Counted from the stretch's first letter, positions 1-8,201 are shown. The stretch: 42,610 nucleotides of DNA from Anaerolineales bacterium (GCA_011524645.1 WTJY01000106.1:1-42610), one strand, 5' to 3'. Numbers and translations are program-made. The notes: a model not told the origin generated them from the letters alone.

Positions 1-65
1 GATTCGCTATTCGCGAAGGTGGCTTGACCGTTGGTGCTGGGGTTATCTCCAAAATTATCGGCTAA
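1..65 (+). CDS. tuf: Elongation factor Tu, C-terminal end (partial)
   Basis: The window opens inside a gene whose last 20 codons end in REGGLTVGAGVISKIIG and a TAA stop. This is the conserved C-terminal end of EF-Tu domain 3, where most bacteria have REGGRTVGAGVVTKI. EF-Tu delivers aminoacyl-tRNA to the ribosome. The gene runs off the left edge. A strong terminator follows 25 bases later, and the tRNA-Trp/secE/nusG neighbourhood is the usual one for a tuf copy. Confidence 0.9.
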   Translation, partial: FAIREGGLTVGAGVISKIIG

Positions 66-90
66 TATTCTATTTGCTTAATTTTTGATA

Positions 91-121
91 CAGGAGAGGT
101 TAAGACCTCTCCTGTTTTTTT
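91..121 (+). terminator. Rho-independent terminator of tuf
   Basis: A perfect 10-bp stem (91-100 pairing with 105-114) with the 4-base loop TAAG is followed directly by seven T residues. It separates tuf from the tRNA-Trp/secE unit. Confidence 0.93.
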
Positions 122-200
122 GACAATCGGAACTCGGTGAGCTATATTTACTTGCCGTTTCCATTGAATTTGAAAATTTTAATAGAAAGCAAATGTGTTT

Positions 201-274
201 AGGAAGGTAGCTCAATTTGGCAGAGCAACGGTCTCCAAAACCGTAGGTTGCAGGTTCGAGTCCTGTCCTTCCTG
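201..274 (+). tRNA. trnW: tRNA-Trp (anticodon CCA)
   Basis: A full cloverleaf can be drawn. The acceptor stem is 201-207 with 267-273 (seven pairs) and the discriminator is G274. The D stem is GCTC/GAGC (210-213 with 223-226). The anticodon stem is 228-232 with 240-244, and the anticodon CCA is at 235-237. The T stem is 250-254 with 262-266 around a TTCGAGT loop. The 3' CCA is not encoded. tRNA-Trp just upstream of secE-nusG is a common bacterial arrangement. An rpmG (L33) gene, which often sits here too, is absent. Confidence 0.96.
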
Positions 275-346
275 TTTTTTCATTTGAGAAACTGATGCAG
301 CAAATCATAACTAGTTTGCTGTAATGATCAATAAAAGGGTTTAACT

Positions 347-622
347 GTGGCAGAAGTAGAACAAAAAAAGCGTACCGGCGCTGTAAAGAAGTCACCGTCT
401 GGTAACAAGAAACAAAAGCAAGACGAAAATGCCATCACTAAATATTTCCGCGAAACGCGTGGTGAAATGCGCAAGGTTACTTGGCCAACGCGTGAAGAAG
501 CACAGCGACTAACAATTGTTGTGTTGATTGTGACCGCTTTGTTCGCTGGGTTCCTTGGTGTGTTGGACTGGTTGTGGTCAACAGTTTTGGAAGAAGTCAT
601 TAAGTTGATTATTGGTGCGTAG
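347..622 (+). CDS. secE: Preprotein translocase subunit SecE
   Basis: SecE is the small essential membrane subunit of the SecYEG channel, which it clamps and stabilises. The 91-residue product has a Lys-rich hydrophilic N-terminus (residues 1-33), then the family motif around FRETRGEMRKVTWPTREEA (residues 34-52), then one C-terminal membrane helix (about 57-85). The length is normal for a single-helix SecE. The start is GTG at 347, with an AAAGGG ribosome site a few bases upstream. It sits between tRNA-Trp and nusG, the classical order, and is probably cotranscribed with nusG. Confidence 0.94.
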   Translation: MAEVEQKKRTGAVKKSPSGNKKQKQDENAITKYFRETRGEMRKVTWPTREEAQRLTIVVLIVTALFAGFLGVLDWLWSTVLEEVIKLIIGA

Positions 623-677
623 GGCATCACCTGTTTTAAATCTGGGCGTCTAGAACGATCTTTAAGGTTGATACGCA

Positions 678-1259
678 ATGAGTGAAAACGACGAAGTCAA
701 AAGCCTCTTGTTCGGCGACGAAAATGAATTAAGCGACGGCCGTTCATGGTATGTGATTCACTGCTATTCCGGCTATGAAAACAAGGTTCGACACAGTATC
801 GAACAGCGTATCGACTCAATGGGGATGCAAGGGCAAATCTTTGACGTTGTGGTACCAACCGAAGAAGAGATTGAAATCAAGGATGGGAAGCGGCGCACTG
901 TTGAGCGTCGTGTTTTTCCTGGCTATATCTTGGTTCAAATGATTTTGTCTGAAGAATCTTGGTACGTGGTTCGGAATACTCCCGGTGTGACCGGTTTTGT
1001 AGGGATGGGAAATACACCCACGCCTCTACGTCCTGATGAAGTAAACCGGATTATGAGCCGCATGGAAGCGGAAGCTCCGAAAGTTAAGTTTGATTTCCAA
1101 GTTGGAGAAAAAGTTCGTATTGGAACTGGACCTTTCAAAGATTTCGTTGGTTCTGTTCAAGAAATCGATGTAGATCGGGCGAAAGTGCGTGTCTTGGTAT
1201 CATTCTTTGGCCGTGAAACACCAGTCGAGCTTGATTTCTTGCATGTCGAAAAAGTGTAA
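678..1259 (+). CDS. nusG: Transcription termination/antitermination protein NusG
   Basis: NusG binds RNA polymerase during elongation and links it to Rho or to the leading ribosome. The 193-residue protein has the NGN domain at about residues 22-120 (SWYVIHCYSGYENKV near its start, RVFPGYILVQM in the middle). The KOW domain occupies the last 55 residues, with the pattern G-x-F-x-[DG]-F-x-G. The N-terminus has a short acidic extension. The start is ATG at 678, 55 bases after secE, and the gene is followed by the L11/L1 operon as in most bacteria. Confidence 0.96.
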   Translation: MSENDEVKSLLFGDENELSDGRSWYVIHCYSGYENKVRHSIEQRIDSMGMQGQIFDVVVPTEEEIEIKDGKRRTVERRVFPGYILVQMILSEESWYVVRNTPGVTGFVGMGNTPTPLRPDEVNRIMSRMEAEAPKVKFDFQVGEKVRIGTGPFKDFVGSVQEIDVDRAKVRVLVSFFGRETPVELDFLHVEKV

Positions 1260-1302
1260 GCACTGTTTTCGATCGTTTTGAAAAATTTTATTGAGCAAAT
1301 GG

Positions 1303-1332
1303 CGGGAGGATTAGTTAATGGCTAGCCTCCCG
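1303..1332 (+). promoter_or_regulatory. Hairpin in the nusG-rplK leader
   Basis: A 7-bp GC-rich stem (1303-1309 with 1326-1332) has an inner 3-bp extension. No T-run follows, so it is not a plain terminator. It lies in the 165-base gap before rplK, where L1-mediated autoregulation is known in other bacteria. I could not identify a definite L1 site. Confidence 0.4.
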
Positions 1333-1424
1333 TTCGTTGTGTCTAATAGTATATTTTATTTGGAGGAGCCTTTACTGGCTTATAAAAAAGCGAAGTAAGG
1401 GCGACAGGACTCCGGGAGAAAATT

Positions 1425-1850
1425 ATGGCCAAGAAAGTAAAAGCGGTCGTCAAAATTCAAATTCAAGGTGGGCGCGCAAATCCTGCTCCACCGGTCGGTA
1501 CGGCACTTGGTCCCCATGGGATCAATTTGATGGGTTTTTGTAAAGAATATAATGCAAAAACATCAAACATGATGGGACAAGTGGTTCCTGTAGAAGTTAC
1601 TGTCTATGTTGATGGTAGTTTCTCTTTGGAGCTCAAAACCCCACCAGCGGCCGATTTGTTGAAAAAAGCGGCTGGTATCAAAAGCGGTTCACCCGTTCCT
1701 CATCGTGACAAAGTTGGTAGCGTTACCCGTGACCAATTGCGTGAAATCGCAGAAACAAAAATGAAAGACTTGAATGCGAACGATATCGATGCGGCGATTA
1801 ACATTATTGCTGGCACGGCACGTAGCATGGGCTTGGTTGTTGAAGGTTAA
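1425..1850 (+). CDS. rplK: 50S ribosomal protein L11
   Basis: L11 forms the GTPase-associated centre of the large subunit with 23S rRNA helices 43/44. The 141-residue length is typical. Recognisable are the N-terminal [20 protein letters not shown] stretch (about residues 9-28), the [13 protein letters not shown] motif, and the C-terminal [22 protein letters not shown] segment. The start is ATG at 1425 with GGGAG eight bases upstream. It is followed by rplA after 69 bases and is very probably cotranscribed with it. Confidence 0.97.
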   Translation: MAKKVKAVVKIQIQGGRANPAPPVGTALGPHGINLMGFCKEYNAKTSNMMGQVVPVEVTVYVDGSFSLELKTPPAADLLKKAAGIKSGSPVPHRDKVGSVTRDQLREIAETKMKDLNANDIDAAINIIAGTARSMGLVVEG

Positions 1851-1919
1851 TTCTTAAACTATTAAAGTGGGAGGTTTGTGGTATCAGCTACAAAACCGAC
1901 AGGACCACGAGGAGATAAA

Positions 1920-2621
1920 ATGCCAAAACGAGGTAAAAAATACTTAGCGGCTGCCGCAAAAATTGACGATAACAAACAATACTCGCGCGAAGAAGCTGTA
2001 GGTTTGATTAAAGATACGGTTACGACAAAGTTTGATCCAACTGTGGAAATTCATTTCCGTCTCGGTGTGGACCCACGTAAAGCGGAGCAAATGATTCGTG
2101 ATGTTGTTGTTTTGCCCCACGGTTTGGGCAAAAATGTACGTGTCTTGGTTTTCGCTGAAGGCGAAGATGCTCAAATGGCGAAAGACGCTGGCGCAGACTA
2201 TATTGTTGATGATGATTTGATGAAAAAGATCCAAGGTGGCTGGGTTGAGTTTGATGTGGCCGTTGCTGTCCCACAAATGATGGGTAAAGTCGGCCGTTTG
2301 GGTCGTGTTTTAGGGCCACGTGGTTTGATGCCGAACCCTAAGGCGGGAACTGTTGTGCCTGGAGCTGACTTGCCGCGCGTAATCAACGAATCGAAAGCGG
2401 GTCGTGTTGAGTTCCGTGTAGACCGTACCGGTAACTTGCATGCACCAATCGGTAAAGCGAGCTTCTCTGCTGATAAATTGGGTGAAAACTTGCAATCTCT
2501 TTTGGATGCGGTTAAACGAAATAAACCTGATGGTTTGAAAGGGCCATATGTACGTAAAATCGTTTTGGCGAACACGATGGGGCCTGGTGTCAAATTGGAT
2601 TCAACAGAAGCTGGTTTCTAG
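1920..2621 (+). CDS. rplA: 50S ribosomal protein L1
   Basis: L1 forms the mobile stalk near the ribosomal E site and represses its own operon in many bacteria. I chose ATG 1920 because GAGGAGAT lies just upstream and the product then starts with the usual MPKRGKKY. A GTG 42 bases earlier is in frame but has no better support. The product is 233 residues, a normal length. Signature stretches are MGKVGRLGRVLGPRGLMPNPK near the middle and GNLHAPIGKASFS in the last third. Confidence 0.96.
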   Translation: MPKRGKKYLAAAAKIDDNKQYSREEAVGLIKDTVTTKFDPTVEIHFRLGVDPRKAEQMIRDVVVLPHGLGKNVRVLVFAEGEDAQMAKDAGADYIVDDDLMKKIQGGWVEFDVAVAVPQMMGKVGRLGRVLGPRGLMPNPKAGTVVPGADLPRVINESKAGRVEFRVDRTGNLHAPIGKASFSADKLGENLQSLLDAVKRNKPDGLKGPYVRKIVLANTMGPGVKLDSTEAGF

Positions 2622-2649
2622 CATTTCCCTTCGTTTCGGCATATAATTA

Positions 2650-2868
2650 AGGGGTCTACACAGCAAACTTAAAACTTTATCAGTTCTGCTAAAGACAGTT
2701 GGTGTCAAGATTTATATTCTTGGCTTAATTTCCGGCCGAGGTAGGAATCTGAGACAGCTAAAATAGAGTAGCATGTTGGGAACAACTATGGATTGTTTTC
2801 AGTAGTGTCTAGTCTAATAAACTTGTGACTTGGATCCCCATACCAACCGGTATGGGGATTTTTTTATT
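2650..2868 (+). promoter_or_regulatory. Ribosomal protein L10 leader with attenuator
   Basis: The 271-base gap before rplJ carries the hallmarks of the L10 leader RNA: an AAAGACAG-TTGGTG element near 2690, a CTTAAT-TTCCGGCCGAGG element near 2725-2743, and a downstream intrinsic terminator. In characterised bacteria the L10-(L12)4 complex binds this RNA and promotes termination, matching rplJ-rplL output to need. The element match is by eye. Confidence 0.78.
2834..2866 (+). terminator. Attenuator terminator of the L10 leader
   Basis: A perfect 11-bp stem (2834-2844 with 2849-2859) with loop AACC is followed by a T-run to 2865. It ends 27 bases before the rplJ start codon, as expected for the conditional terminator of an L10 leader. 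Confidence 0.9.
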
Positions 2869-2892
2869 CTCTATATGAGGAGGTGATTTTCA

Positions 2893-3459
2893 GTGGCTAT
2901 CTCACGCGCACGTAAAGAAGAGCTAGTCGCGCTTTACGCCGACTTGATTGACCGTAGTGATGCGATTTTCGTCAGTAAATATACGGGCATGACAGTTAAA
3001 CAACTTGAGGCGTTGCGTGGTGTGGTTCGTGAAGCAAATGGTTCGCTTCATGTGACAAAAAACACCCTTTTAGCGTTGGCCCTGGAGCAAAAAGGACAAC
3101 CTGTTCCCGATGATATTTTGAAGGGACAAGTTGCCGCAACTTTTTCTTTGGGTGATGCGCCGTCTATGGCCAAGGCATTGTTGAAACATGAAAAAGCTGA
3201 AGAGCTTTTTGAAATCAATGGTGCTGTATTTGGTGGACAGGTGCTTGGGCATGATCAAGTAGATGCATTATCTAGCATGCCTTCAATGGATGAGGTTCGA
3301 GGGAAGTTGTTGTCACTTGTTAGTGGCGATATCTTCAAAACCAAAATGGTTCGTCTTACTAGTGGTCCTTCGCGTAACATTGCGACAGTCTTGTCTAACA
3401 GTGTACGCCAAGTTATCAACGTGGTTGACGCATATTCTAAGAAAGAAGAAGGCGTATAG
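2893..3459 (+). CDS. rplJ: 50S ribosomal protein L10
   Basis: L10 anchors L7/L12 dimers to the ribosome and forms the stalk base. The 188-residue protein has the typical N-terminal domain (S-R-A-R-K-E-E-L-V, then DAIFVSKYTGMTVKQLEALR and the HVTKNTLLALAL motif) and a helical C-terminus that binds L7/L12. The start is GTG at 2893 behind an exceptionally good AGGAGGTGAT ribosome site. It is downstream of the L10 leader and 98 bases before rplL. Confidence 0.95.
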   Translation: MAISRARKEELVALYADLIDRSDAIFVSKYTGMTVKQLEALRGVVREANGSLHVTKNTLLALALEQKGQPVPDDILKGQVAATFSLGDAPSMAKALLKHEKAEELFEINGAVFGGQVLGHDQVDALSSMPSMDEVRGKLLSLVSGDIFKTKMVRLTSGPSRNIATVLSNSVRQVINVVDAYSKKEEGV

Positions 3460-3557
3460 TTTCGCTTTTTGATTCTTAGTTGTTTTTACTTAAACAAACG
3501 CTCATTGAGCGACATTAATTTAACTATTTACCCTTTTTAGGATTACGGAGAAAAATC

Positions 3558-3953
3558 ATGGCTGATTTGGAAAAACTCGTAGAAGAATTGAGCAGCTTGA
3601 CCCTTTTGGAAGCAGCTGAATTGACAAAAATTTTGGAAGACAAATGGGGCGTTAGCGCTGCTGCTGCTCCAGCAATGGCAATGATGCCAGGTATGATGGC
3701 TGGTGGTGCTGCGGCTGGTGGTGCTGCTGAAGAAGTGGAAGAACAAACTGAATTCGACGTTATTTTGACCGACGTTGGCGCTAAGAAAATCAATGTGATC
3801 AAGGAAGTGCGCGCCTTGACTAGCCTTGGTTTGAAAGAAGCGAAAGCTGTTGTCGACGAGAAAGGCAAAATTTTGGAAGCTGTTTCAAAAGAAGCAGCTG
3901 CCGAAGCAAAAGAAAAACTCGAAGCTGCTGGCGCGAAAGTCGAAGTCAAATAA
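3558..3953 (+). CDS. rplL: 50S ribosomal protein L7/L12
   Basis: This is the multicopy stalk protein that recruits translation GTPases. The 131-residue product has the N-terminal dimerisation domain (about residues 1-33), an Ala/Met/Gly-rich flexible hinge (about 34-58), and the C-terminal domain with [19 protein letters not shown] and [11 protein letters not shown]. The hinge is unusually Met-rich ([11 protein letters not shown]). ATG 3558 is preceded by a GGAG site. Confidence 0.96.
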   Translation: MADLEKLVEELSSLTLLEAAELTKILEDKWGVSAAAAPAMAMMPGMMAGGAAAGGAAEEVEEQTEFDVILTDVGAKKINVIKEVRALTSLGLKEAKAVVDEKGKILEAVSKEAAAEAKEKLEAAGAKVEVK

Positions 3954-4010
3954 GATCACCTTAACTGATCGGCAAATGCCTTGTGGTGTTTGCTTCACCA
4001 AGTCAACCGA

Positions 4011-4042
4011 AAGCCAACCCAATGTCACTGGGTTGGCTTTTT
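4011..4042 (+). terminator. Rho-independent terminator after rplL
   Basis: An 11-bp stem (4011-4021 with 4029-4039), a 7-base loop and a T-tail close the ribosomal protein block 58 bases after rplL. Confidence 0.93.
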
Positions 4043-4094
4043 ATGTTAAAAACAGAGAGCCTGTTTTTGAGCATGCTGAGGATGTGATCGTTAT

Positions 4095-4751
4095 ATGCGA
4101 GAGCGTGAACGTAAGTTGGTTTTAGGGTCTGGGTCACCACGTAGACGTGATTTATTGGGACGTTTAGGAGTTTCATTTTCAATTCTTGTTGCTGATGTGG
4201 ATGAGGATGTGATTACTGAGCCTGATCCGGGGGAAAATGTGCGACAGCGCGCATTGCTGAAGGCGGAGGCTCTATGGTCTTTAGTTGACGCTGAAGCTTA
4301 CGTTTTAACGGCCGACACCACGGTTGCTGTTGATGGGGAGATGCTTAATAAACCTGCTAATGGAGCTATTGCTCGACAGATGTTGGGGCGCTTGTGTGGC
4401 CGTGCGCATCAAGTTTATACAGGGGTGGCTTTGTCTCATCCTGATTTTGGTTTGTTGGAATCTTTGGTTTGTGTGACGACTGTGCATATGCGCTCTTATA
4501 CAGCTGAGGAAGTTGATAAATATATTGCAACCGGTGATCCCTTTGATAAAGCGGGAAGTTATGCGATTCAGCATACACTCTTTCAGCCCGTAGATCGATT
4601 TGAGGGTTGTTATAGCGGTGTGGTCGGTTTGCCGGTTTGCCATGTAGGGGCGATGTTGAGGCGGGCCGGTTTTCTATTGGACACTGATATAACCGATAAA
4701 TTGTGGCTTTTGCCAGAATCGATTTGTGCTTGCCCTCGGGGAACGCTTTGA
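4095..4751 (+). CDS. maf: Maf-family nucleoside triphosphate pyrophosphatase
   Basis: Maf proteins hydrolyse non-canonical or modified NTPs (dTTP/UTP, m5U and related) to the monophosphate and pyrophosphate, acting as house-cleaning enzymes. The 218-residue protein has the N-terminal VLGSGSPRRRDLLGRLG nucleotide-binding motif (residues 9-25), an ADTTV block (about 93-97), and the GDPFDKAGSYAIQ motif (about 154-166). These three features define the family, and the length is normal. The ribosome site before ATG 4095 is weak. The gene follows the rplL terminator, so it has its own promoter or is read through. Which Maf subfamily substrate it uses cannot be decided by eye. Confidence 0.9.
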   Translation: MRERERKLVLGSGSPRRRDLLGRLGVSFSILVADVDEDVITEPDPGENVRQRALLKAEALWSLVDAEAYVLTADTTVAVDGEMLNKPANGAIARQMLGRLCGRAHQVYTGVALSHPDFGLLESLVCVTTVHMRSYTAEEVDKYIATGDPFDKAGSYAIQHTLFQPVDRFEGCYSGVVGLPVCHVGAMLRRAGFLLDTDITDKLWLLPESICACPRGTL

Positions 4752-4827
4752 CATTAAATTCGTTCTTCTGCTCGATGCGTGTTAAAATGAAGATGACATA
4801 ACATCATGATGACAAGGGGTTAATTGA

Positions 4828-5382
4828 ATGAGTTCGTTACAAGATGCACAACAAGCCTTGGCTAACGGTGATTTAGATGAGGTTCAAGCGATTGCGGCCG
4901 GTTTATTGAAAACTGATCCCAATAGTGCTGAAGCTTGGTATATTTTGAGCCAAGCTGTTAGTGGTGATCGACAAGAGATCTTTAAAAATAAGGCATTGTT
5001 GCTTGATCCAGATATTGAATCGAAAATGGGTACTTCTGAGCCGGATCTTGTCGATGAGCTATTTGATTCTAACCTACCCGATTTCCCCGATTTAGATGGC
5101 ACAGAAGATGATACACCTCCATTTGAGATAGATGATGATTCGACAGATGAAGTTGTGCCAGACTCAATGACAACGGCCGATTTATCAGGGGATTTTGTAG
5201 ATGAACCATATCCTATTGAAATGGCTACTGGTGAGTCTGAGCCTACGGTCGATTCTGAAACAGATATTCAAGATATGGCTGGTAATACTTCCTCTATAGA
5301 CTTTAATTTGATTAGCCTCGTAGTGATAGGAATCGCTATGCTGGTCGTTTTAGTCTTGCTTATCCAGTCAGTTTTCTTTTAA
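4828..5382 (+). CDS. TPR-like protein with acidic linker and C-terminal membrane anchor
   Basis: The 184-residue protein is of unknown function. Residues 1-75 are helical with TPR-like spacing (ALANGDLDEVQAIAAGLLKTDPNSAEAWYILSQA), a module usually used for protein-protein contacts. Residues 75-152 are very rich in Asp, Glu, Ser and Thr and probably disordered. Residues about 158-182 form a single hydrophobic helix at the extreme C-terminus, suggesting a tail-anchored protein with the TPR part in the cytoplasm. AAGGGG precedes ATG 4828. It lies just before a PP2C phosphatase on the same strand. A shared role is possible but not shown. Confidence 0.7.
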   Translation: MSSLQDAQQALANGDLDEVQAIAAGLLKTDPNSAEAWYILSQAVSGDRQEIFKNKALLLDPDIESKMGTSEPDLVDELFDSNLPDFPDLDGTEDDTPPFEIDDDSTDEVVPDSMTTADLSGDFVDEPYPIEMATGESEPTVDSETDIQDMAGNTSSIDFNLISLVVIGIAMLVVLVLLIQSVFF

Positions 5383-5410
5383 TCATGAGAACTTGTTCTT
5401 TACTGTTACT

Positions 5411-5439
5411 TTGACAAGCGATAACTATGGCAAAATATT
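5411..5439 (+). promoter_or_regulatory. Possible sigma-70-like promoter for the PP2C gene
   Basis: A consensus -35 hexamer TTGACA (5411-5416) is followed after 17 bases by AATATT (5434-5439), a moderate -10 match. It lies 58 bases before the chosen PP2C start. Confidence 0.35.
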
Positions 5440-5496
5440 TTCTGATGTTTGCTACTGGTTATAGCTTTAATAAATTATTCTCGATATAGTTGCCTT

Positions 5497-6285
5497 ATGA
5501 CCAATTCTGGTTACATTAAATCAGCTTACCTGACGGATCGCGGTCAAATACGAGAGCACAACGAAGATTATGTGCTTGCTTGTGAACCTATCAACAATGA
5601 AGATGAACTCCAAAATGGCTGGTTGTATGTCGTTTGTGACGGAGTTGGCGGAGCTGATGCTGGGGAAATTGCTAGCCAGTTTTCTTGTGAGCGTACCATT
5701 CATCACTATTTAGACAAAACCCATATACCAAATTGGTCTGAGCGCTTACGTGTTTCGATAGAGTGTGCGCATGATGATTTGTGTAAGCTAATCGAAGAAC
5801 GCAAAGATGATCGTCGCATGGGAACAACATTGGTTGCGGCCGTGTTGACTGATAGTATGGCCGTGCTGGCGAATGTTGGAGATAGTCGTGGTTACCATAT
5901 GCGCAATGGGGTGATTGAGCAAATTACCAAAGATCACAGTCTCGTAGCTAAGTTGCTTGAAGAGGGGATTATTACGCCTGATGAAGCTGCTGGGCTAAAT
6001 ATCGGTAATATTATTTTACAAAGTATTGGTTCAGAGCTGCCCCCTGAAATCGATCTGTTTCCTTTGAGTTTGCAACCGGGAGATATGTTGGTTTTATGTT
6101 CTGATGGATTAACCAACCATGTTGATGACGATGAGATTGGTCACGTCATTGGGCAATATGAGCCGAAAATAGCGGCAGAACAGTTGGTTGCCATTGCGAA
6201 TGAACGCGGTGGGCATGATAATATTACTGTGTTGGTACTTCATTATAATCAGCCGGAACGTTTGCTGTATCAAAATGAATCATAG
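5497..6285 (+). CDS. PP2C-family serine/threonine protein phosphatase
   Basis: This is a metal-dependent phosphatase of the bacterial Stp/PrpC type that removes phosphate from Ser/Thr residues. The 262-residue catalytic domain shows the family motifs in order: LTDRGQIREHNEDY near the N-terminus, VCDGVGGADAGEIAS with metal-binding Asp, MGTTLVAAVL, ANVGDSRGYHMRNGVIEQITKDHS, LVLCSDGLTNHVDDDEI, and GGHDNITVLVL at the end. I chose ATG 5497 because the product then starts as typical family members do. An in-frame TTG at 5449 would add 16 hydrophobic residues. No Ser/Thr kinase gene is seen in the window, so its partner must lie elsewhere. Confidence 0.9.
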   Translation: MTNSGYIKSAYLTDRGQIREHNEDYVLACEPINNEDELQNGWLYVVCDGVGGADAGEIASQFSCERTIHHYLDKTHIPNWSERLRVSIECAHDDLCKLIEERKDDRRMGTTLVAAVLTDSMAVLANVGDSRGYHMRNGVIEQITKDHSLVAKLLEEGIITPDEAAGLNIGNIILQSIGSELPPEIDLFPLSLQPGDMLVLCSDGLTNHVDDDEIGHVIGQYEPKIAAEQLVAIANERGGHDNITVLVLHYNQPERLLYQNES

Positions 6286-6420
6286 TTTTGAATAGCCAAA
6301 ACAATTGGTGCAGGTTGCTGCATAGCCTTCTTGCACAGTCAATTGAAATTGAATTAGTTGCTTACACAAAGCGCAGTTGAAAAGACTGTGTGTGTTGGAA
6401 CAGGTTGTATAAAATAGCAT
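6280..6420 (-). CDS. Small Cys-pair (zinc-ribbon-like) protein
   Basis: A 46-codon reading frame on the minus strand, convergent with the PP2C gene (its stop overlaps the end of that gene by six bases) and divergent from RNase J. The product has Cys7, then CALC (residues 16-19) and, 18 residues later, CTNC (38-41). Two CxxC pairs with this spacing suggest a small zinc-binding fold. The start codon at 6420 is preceded by GGGGGAG at ribosome-site distance, which supports real translation. Against it, the frame is short, no homologue can be checked here, and the first Cys lacks a close partner. Function is unknown. Confidence 0.5.
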   Translation of the reverse strand: MLFYTTCSNTHSLFNCALCKQLIQFQLTVQEGYAATCTNCFGYSKL

Positions 6421-6474
6421 TGGCCTTATCTCCCCCTCTATTTCCTTTACACAACTTGATTATCTAAAACTTTA

Positions 6475-6538
6475 CATCAGCCGTATTTGTTGCTGATGCT
6501 TTAACTTAAAAAGCGATGCCCCACAAAATTGTGGGCAT
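6475..6538 (+). promoter_or_regulatory. Two hairpins in the RNase J leader
   Basis: A 7-bp stem (6475-6481 with 6492-6498) is followed by a longer stem with one bulged C (6516-6526 with 6529-6538). The second ends 10 bases before the AGGAGG ribosome site of the RNase J gene. Neither has a T-run, so structure-based control of RNase J translation or mRNA decay is more likely than termination. Autocontrol through the 5' UTR is known for other RNases; here it is inference. Confidence 0.4.
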
Positions 6539-6557
6539 TATCTCTTTAGGAGGTTTA

Positions 6558-8192
6558 ATGACAGAGAAATTACGTATATTGCCCCTTGGTGGGCTTGGTG
6601 AGATTGGGAAAAATATGACCGTGTTTGAATATGGTGATGAAATTATCATCATTGATTGCGGTATTATGTTCCCTGAAAATGACATGTTGGGAATCGATTA
6701 TATTATTCCTGACTATTCTTATTTGATGGAGCGGAAAGATAAAATCCGCGCAATTTTGTATACGCACGGGCATGAAGACCATGTGGGTGCGGTCAAGCAT
6801 TTGATGCAAGACATTAATGTGCCGATCTATGCGACACCACTCACGGCCGGTTTACTACGTGTTAAGTTGCGTAATGCGCAGCTATTGCATCAAGTCGAGC
6901 TGAATGAGATTCAGGCGGGAGATGTGTTTGAAATCGGCTCATTTAAGATTGAGCCATTCCATGTGGCACACAGTATTCCTGATTGTGTCGGTTTTGGGAT
7001 TACGACGCCGGTCGGTTTGATCGTTTATACGGGTGACTATAAGTTTGACCATACACCTGTTGATGGCTGGCCGCCAGATTTTGCTAAGCTTGCCGAGTTT
7101 TCAAATCGAGGTGTGCTTTGTTTGATGGCGGATAGTACCAATGCGGAAAAAGAAGGATGGACTCCATCAGAAACAGTCATTACGGAAGCGATGGATGAGG
7201 TATTTGCCCAAGCTGAGGGGCGTGTTATTGTGGCGACATTCGCTTCGCTTATTTCACGTGTTCAGCAGGTGGCTAATGCGGCATATAAGCACGGCCGTAA
7301 ATTAGCGGTGGTCGGCCGTTCGATGCGGGATAATGTCAAGATGGCGCGTGAGATGGGATATCTTGATGTGCCAGATGATTTGATTGTAGAAATTGAAGCG
7401 ACCCATCGGATGCCACCTAGCAAAGTTGCTGTGATGGCGACCGGTTCACAGGGGGAACCGACCTCTGTAATCGGCCGGATGGCGTTTGGTCGTAGCCGTT
7501 TATTGTCGGCACTACCGGGTGACACGATTGTGATTTCAGCACATACGATTCCGGGTAATGACGAGACTGTTGATCGGATTATTAATCGCTTGTTTCAACA
7601 AGGTGCTAATGTTCTTTATGAAAATGTGGCACGTGTACATGTATCTGGTCATGCGAGTCGTGAAGAGATGAAGCTGATGATCAATATGGTCCGGCCGAAG
7701 TACCTGATTCCGATTCATGGAGCGTTACGCCAATTGACCCAACACGCTAAATTGGCGTACAGCATTGGGATGCCTGAAGATAACGTGTTGGTTATTGAAA
7801 ACGGTACACCAGTTGAGTTTGATAAACAATCGGCTGAAGTGCTAAAGCGTTTGCCCGGTGGCTATATTTATATTGATGGGCCTGGCGACGCGGGGGATGT
7901 TACGCGACGTGTTTTGCGTGATCGCGAGCGGTTGGGTGACAATGGCTTCTTTGTCGCTGGTGTTAAAGTCAATGGTGTGACTGTGGTTGGTGCGATTGAC
8001 TTTATTAGCAAAGGTCTTTTGAGCTTGGAAGATGAGGTCTTTGATGGGGCCCGCGAAGCGATTGAAAAAGTCGTGCGGCACCACGGCCGGAAAGATGATA
8101 GCAAGCTAACCCATTTGCTAGAAGAGAGCTTGACTCGGTATTTGCATGGCGAAACGGGCAAACGGCCGATGGTCTATGTGATTTTGAAGTAA
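6558..8192 (+). CDS. rnj: Ribonuclease J
   Basis: RNase J is a metallo-beta-lactamase/beta-CASP nuclease with endonuclease and 5'-3' exonuclease activity in mRNA decay and rRNA maturation. Starting at ATG 6558, directly behind TTTAGGAGGTTTA, the product is 544 residues, the usual length. Visible motifs are LPLGGLGEIGKNM at the N-terminus, the zinc-binding HGHEDH (residues 70-75), GDYKFDH and MADSTNAE, a beta-CASP region with ATFASLISR and MATGSQGEP, and the late VHVSGHASREEMK motif. An in-frame upstream ATG at 6516 falls inside a leader hairpin and is unlikely. Confidence 0.95.
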   Translation: MTEKLRILPLGGLGEIGKNMTVFEYGDEIIIIDCGIMFPENDMLGIDYIIPDYSYLMERKDKIRAILYTHGHEDHVGAVKHLMQDINVPIYATPLTAGLLRVKLRNAQLLHQVELNEIQAGDVFEIGSFKIEPFHVAHSIPDCVGFGITTPVGLIVYTGDYKFDHTPVDGWPPDFAKLAEFSNRGVLCLMADSTNAEKEGWTPSETVITEAMDEVFAQAEGRVIVATFASLISRVQQVANAAYKHGRKLAVVGRSMRDNVKMAREMGYLDVPDDLIVEIEATHRMPPSKVAVMATGSQGEPTSVIGRMAFGRSRLLSALPGDTIVISAHTIPGNDETVDRIINRLFQQGANVLYENVARVHVSGHASREEMKLMINMVRPKYLIPIHGALRQLTQHAKLAYSIGMPEDNVLVIENGTPVEFDKQSAEVLKRLPGGYIYIDGPGDAGDVTRRVLRDRERLGDNGFFVAGVKVNGVTVVGAIDFISKGLLSLEDEVFDGAREAIEKVVRHHGRKDDSKLTHLLEESLTRYLHGETGKRPMVYVILK

Positions 8193-8201
8193 AGGTATAA
8201 A

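Noticed and set aside
122-200. An rpmG (L33) gene between tuf and tRNA-Trp
   Set aside because: Expected in many genomes, but the gap is only about 80 bases and has no Cys-containing L33-like frame.
1303-1332. Terminator between nusG and rplK
   Set aside because: The stem is good but no T-run follows, and the two genes are normally linked; listed as a leader hairpin instead.
1337-1543. A 68-codon frame overlapping the start of rplK
   Set aside because: It runs out of frame through the well-identified L11 gene and its product resembles nothing; rplK has the ribosome site.
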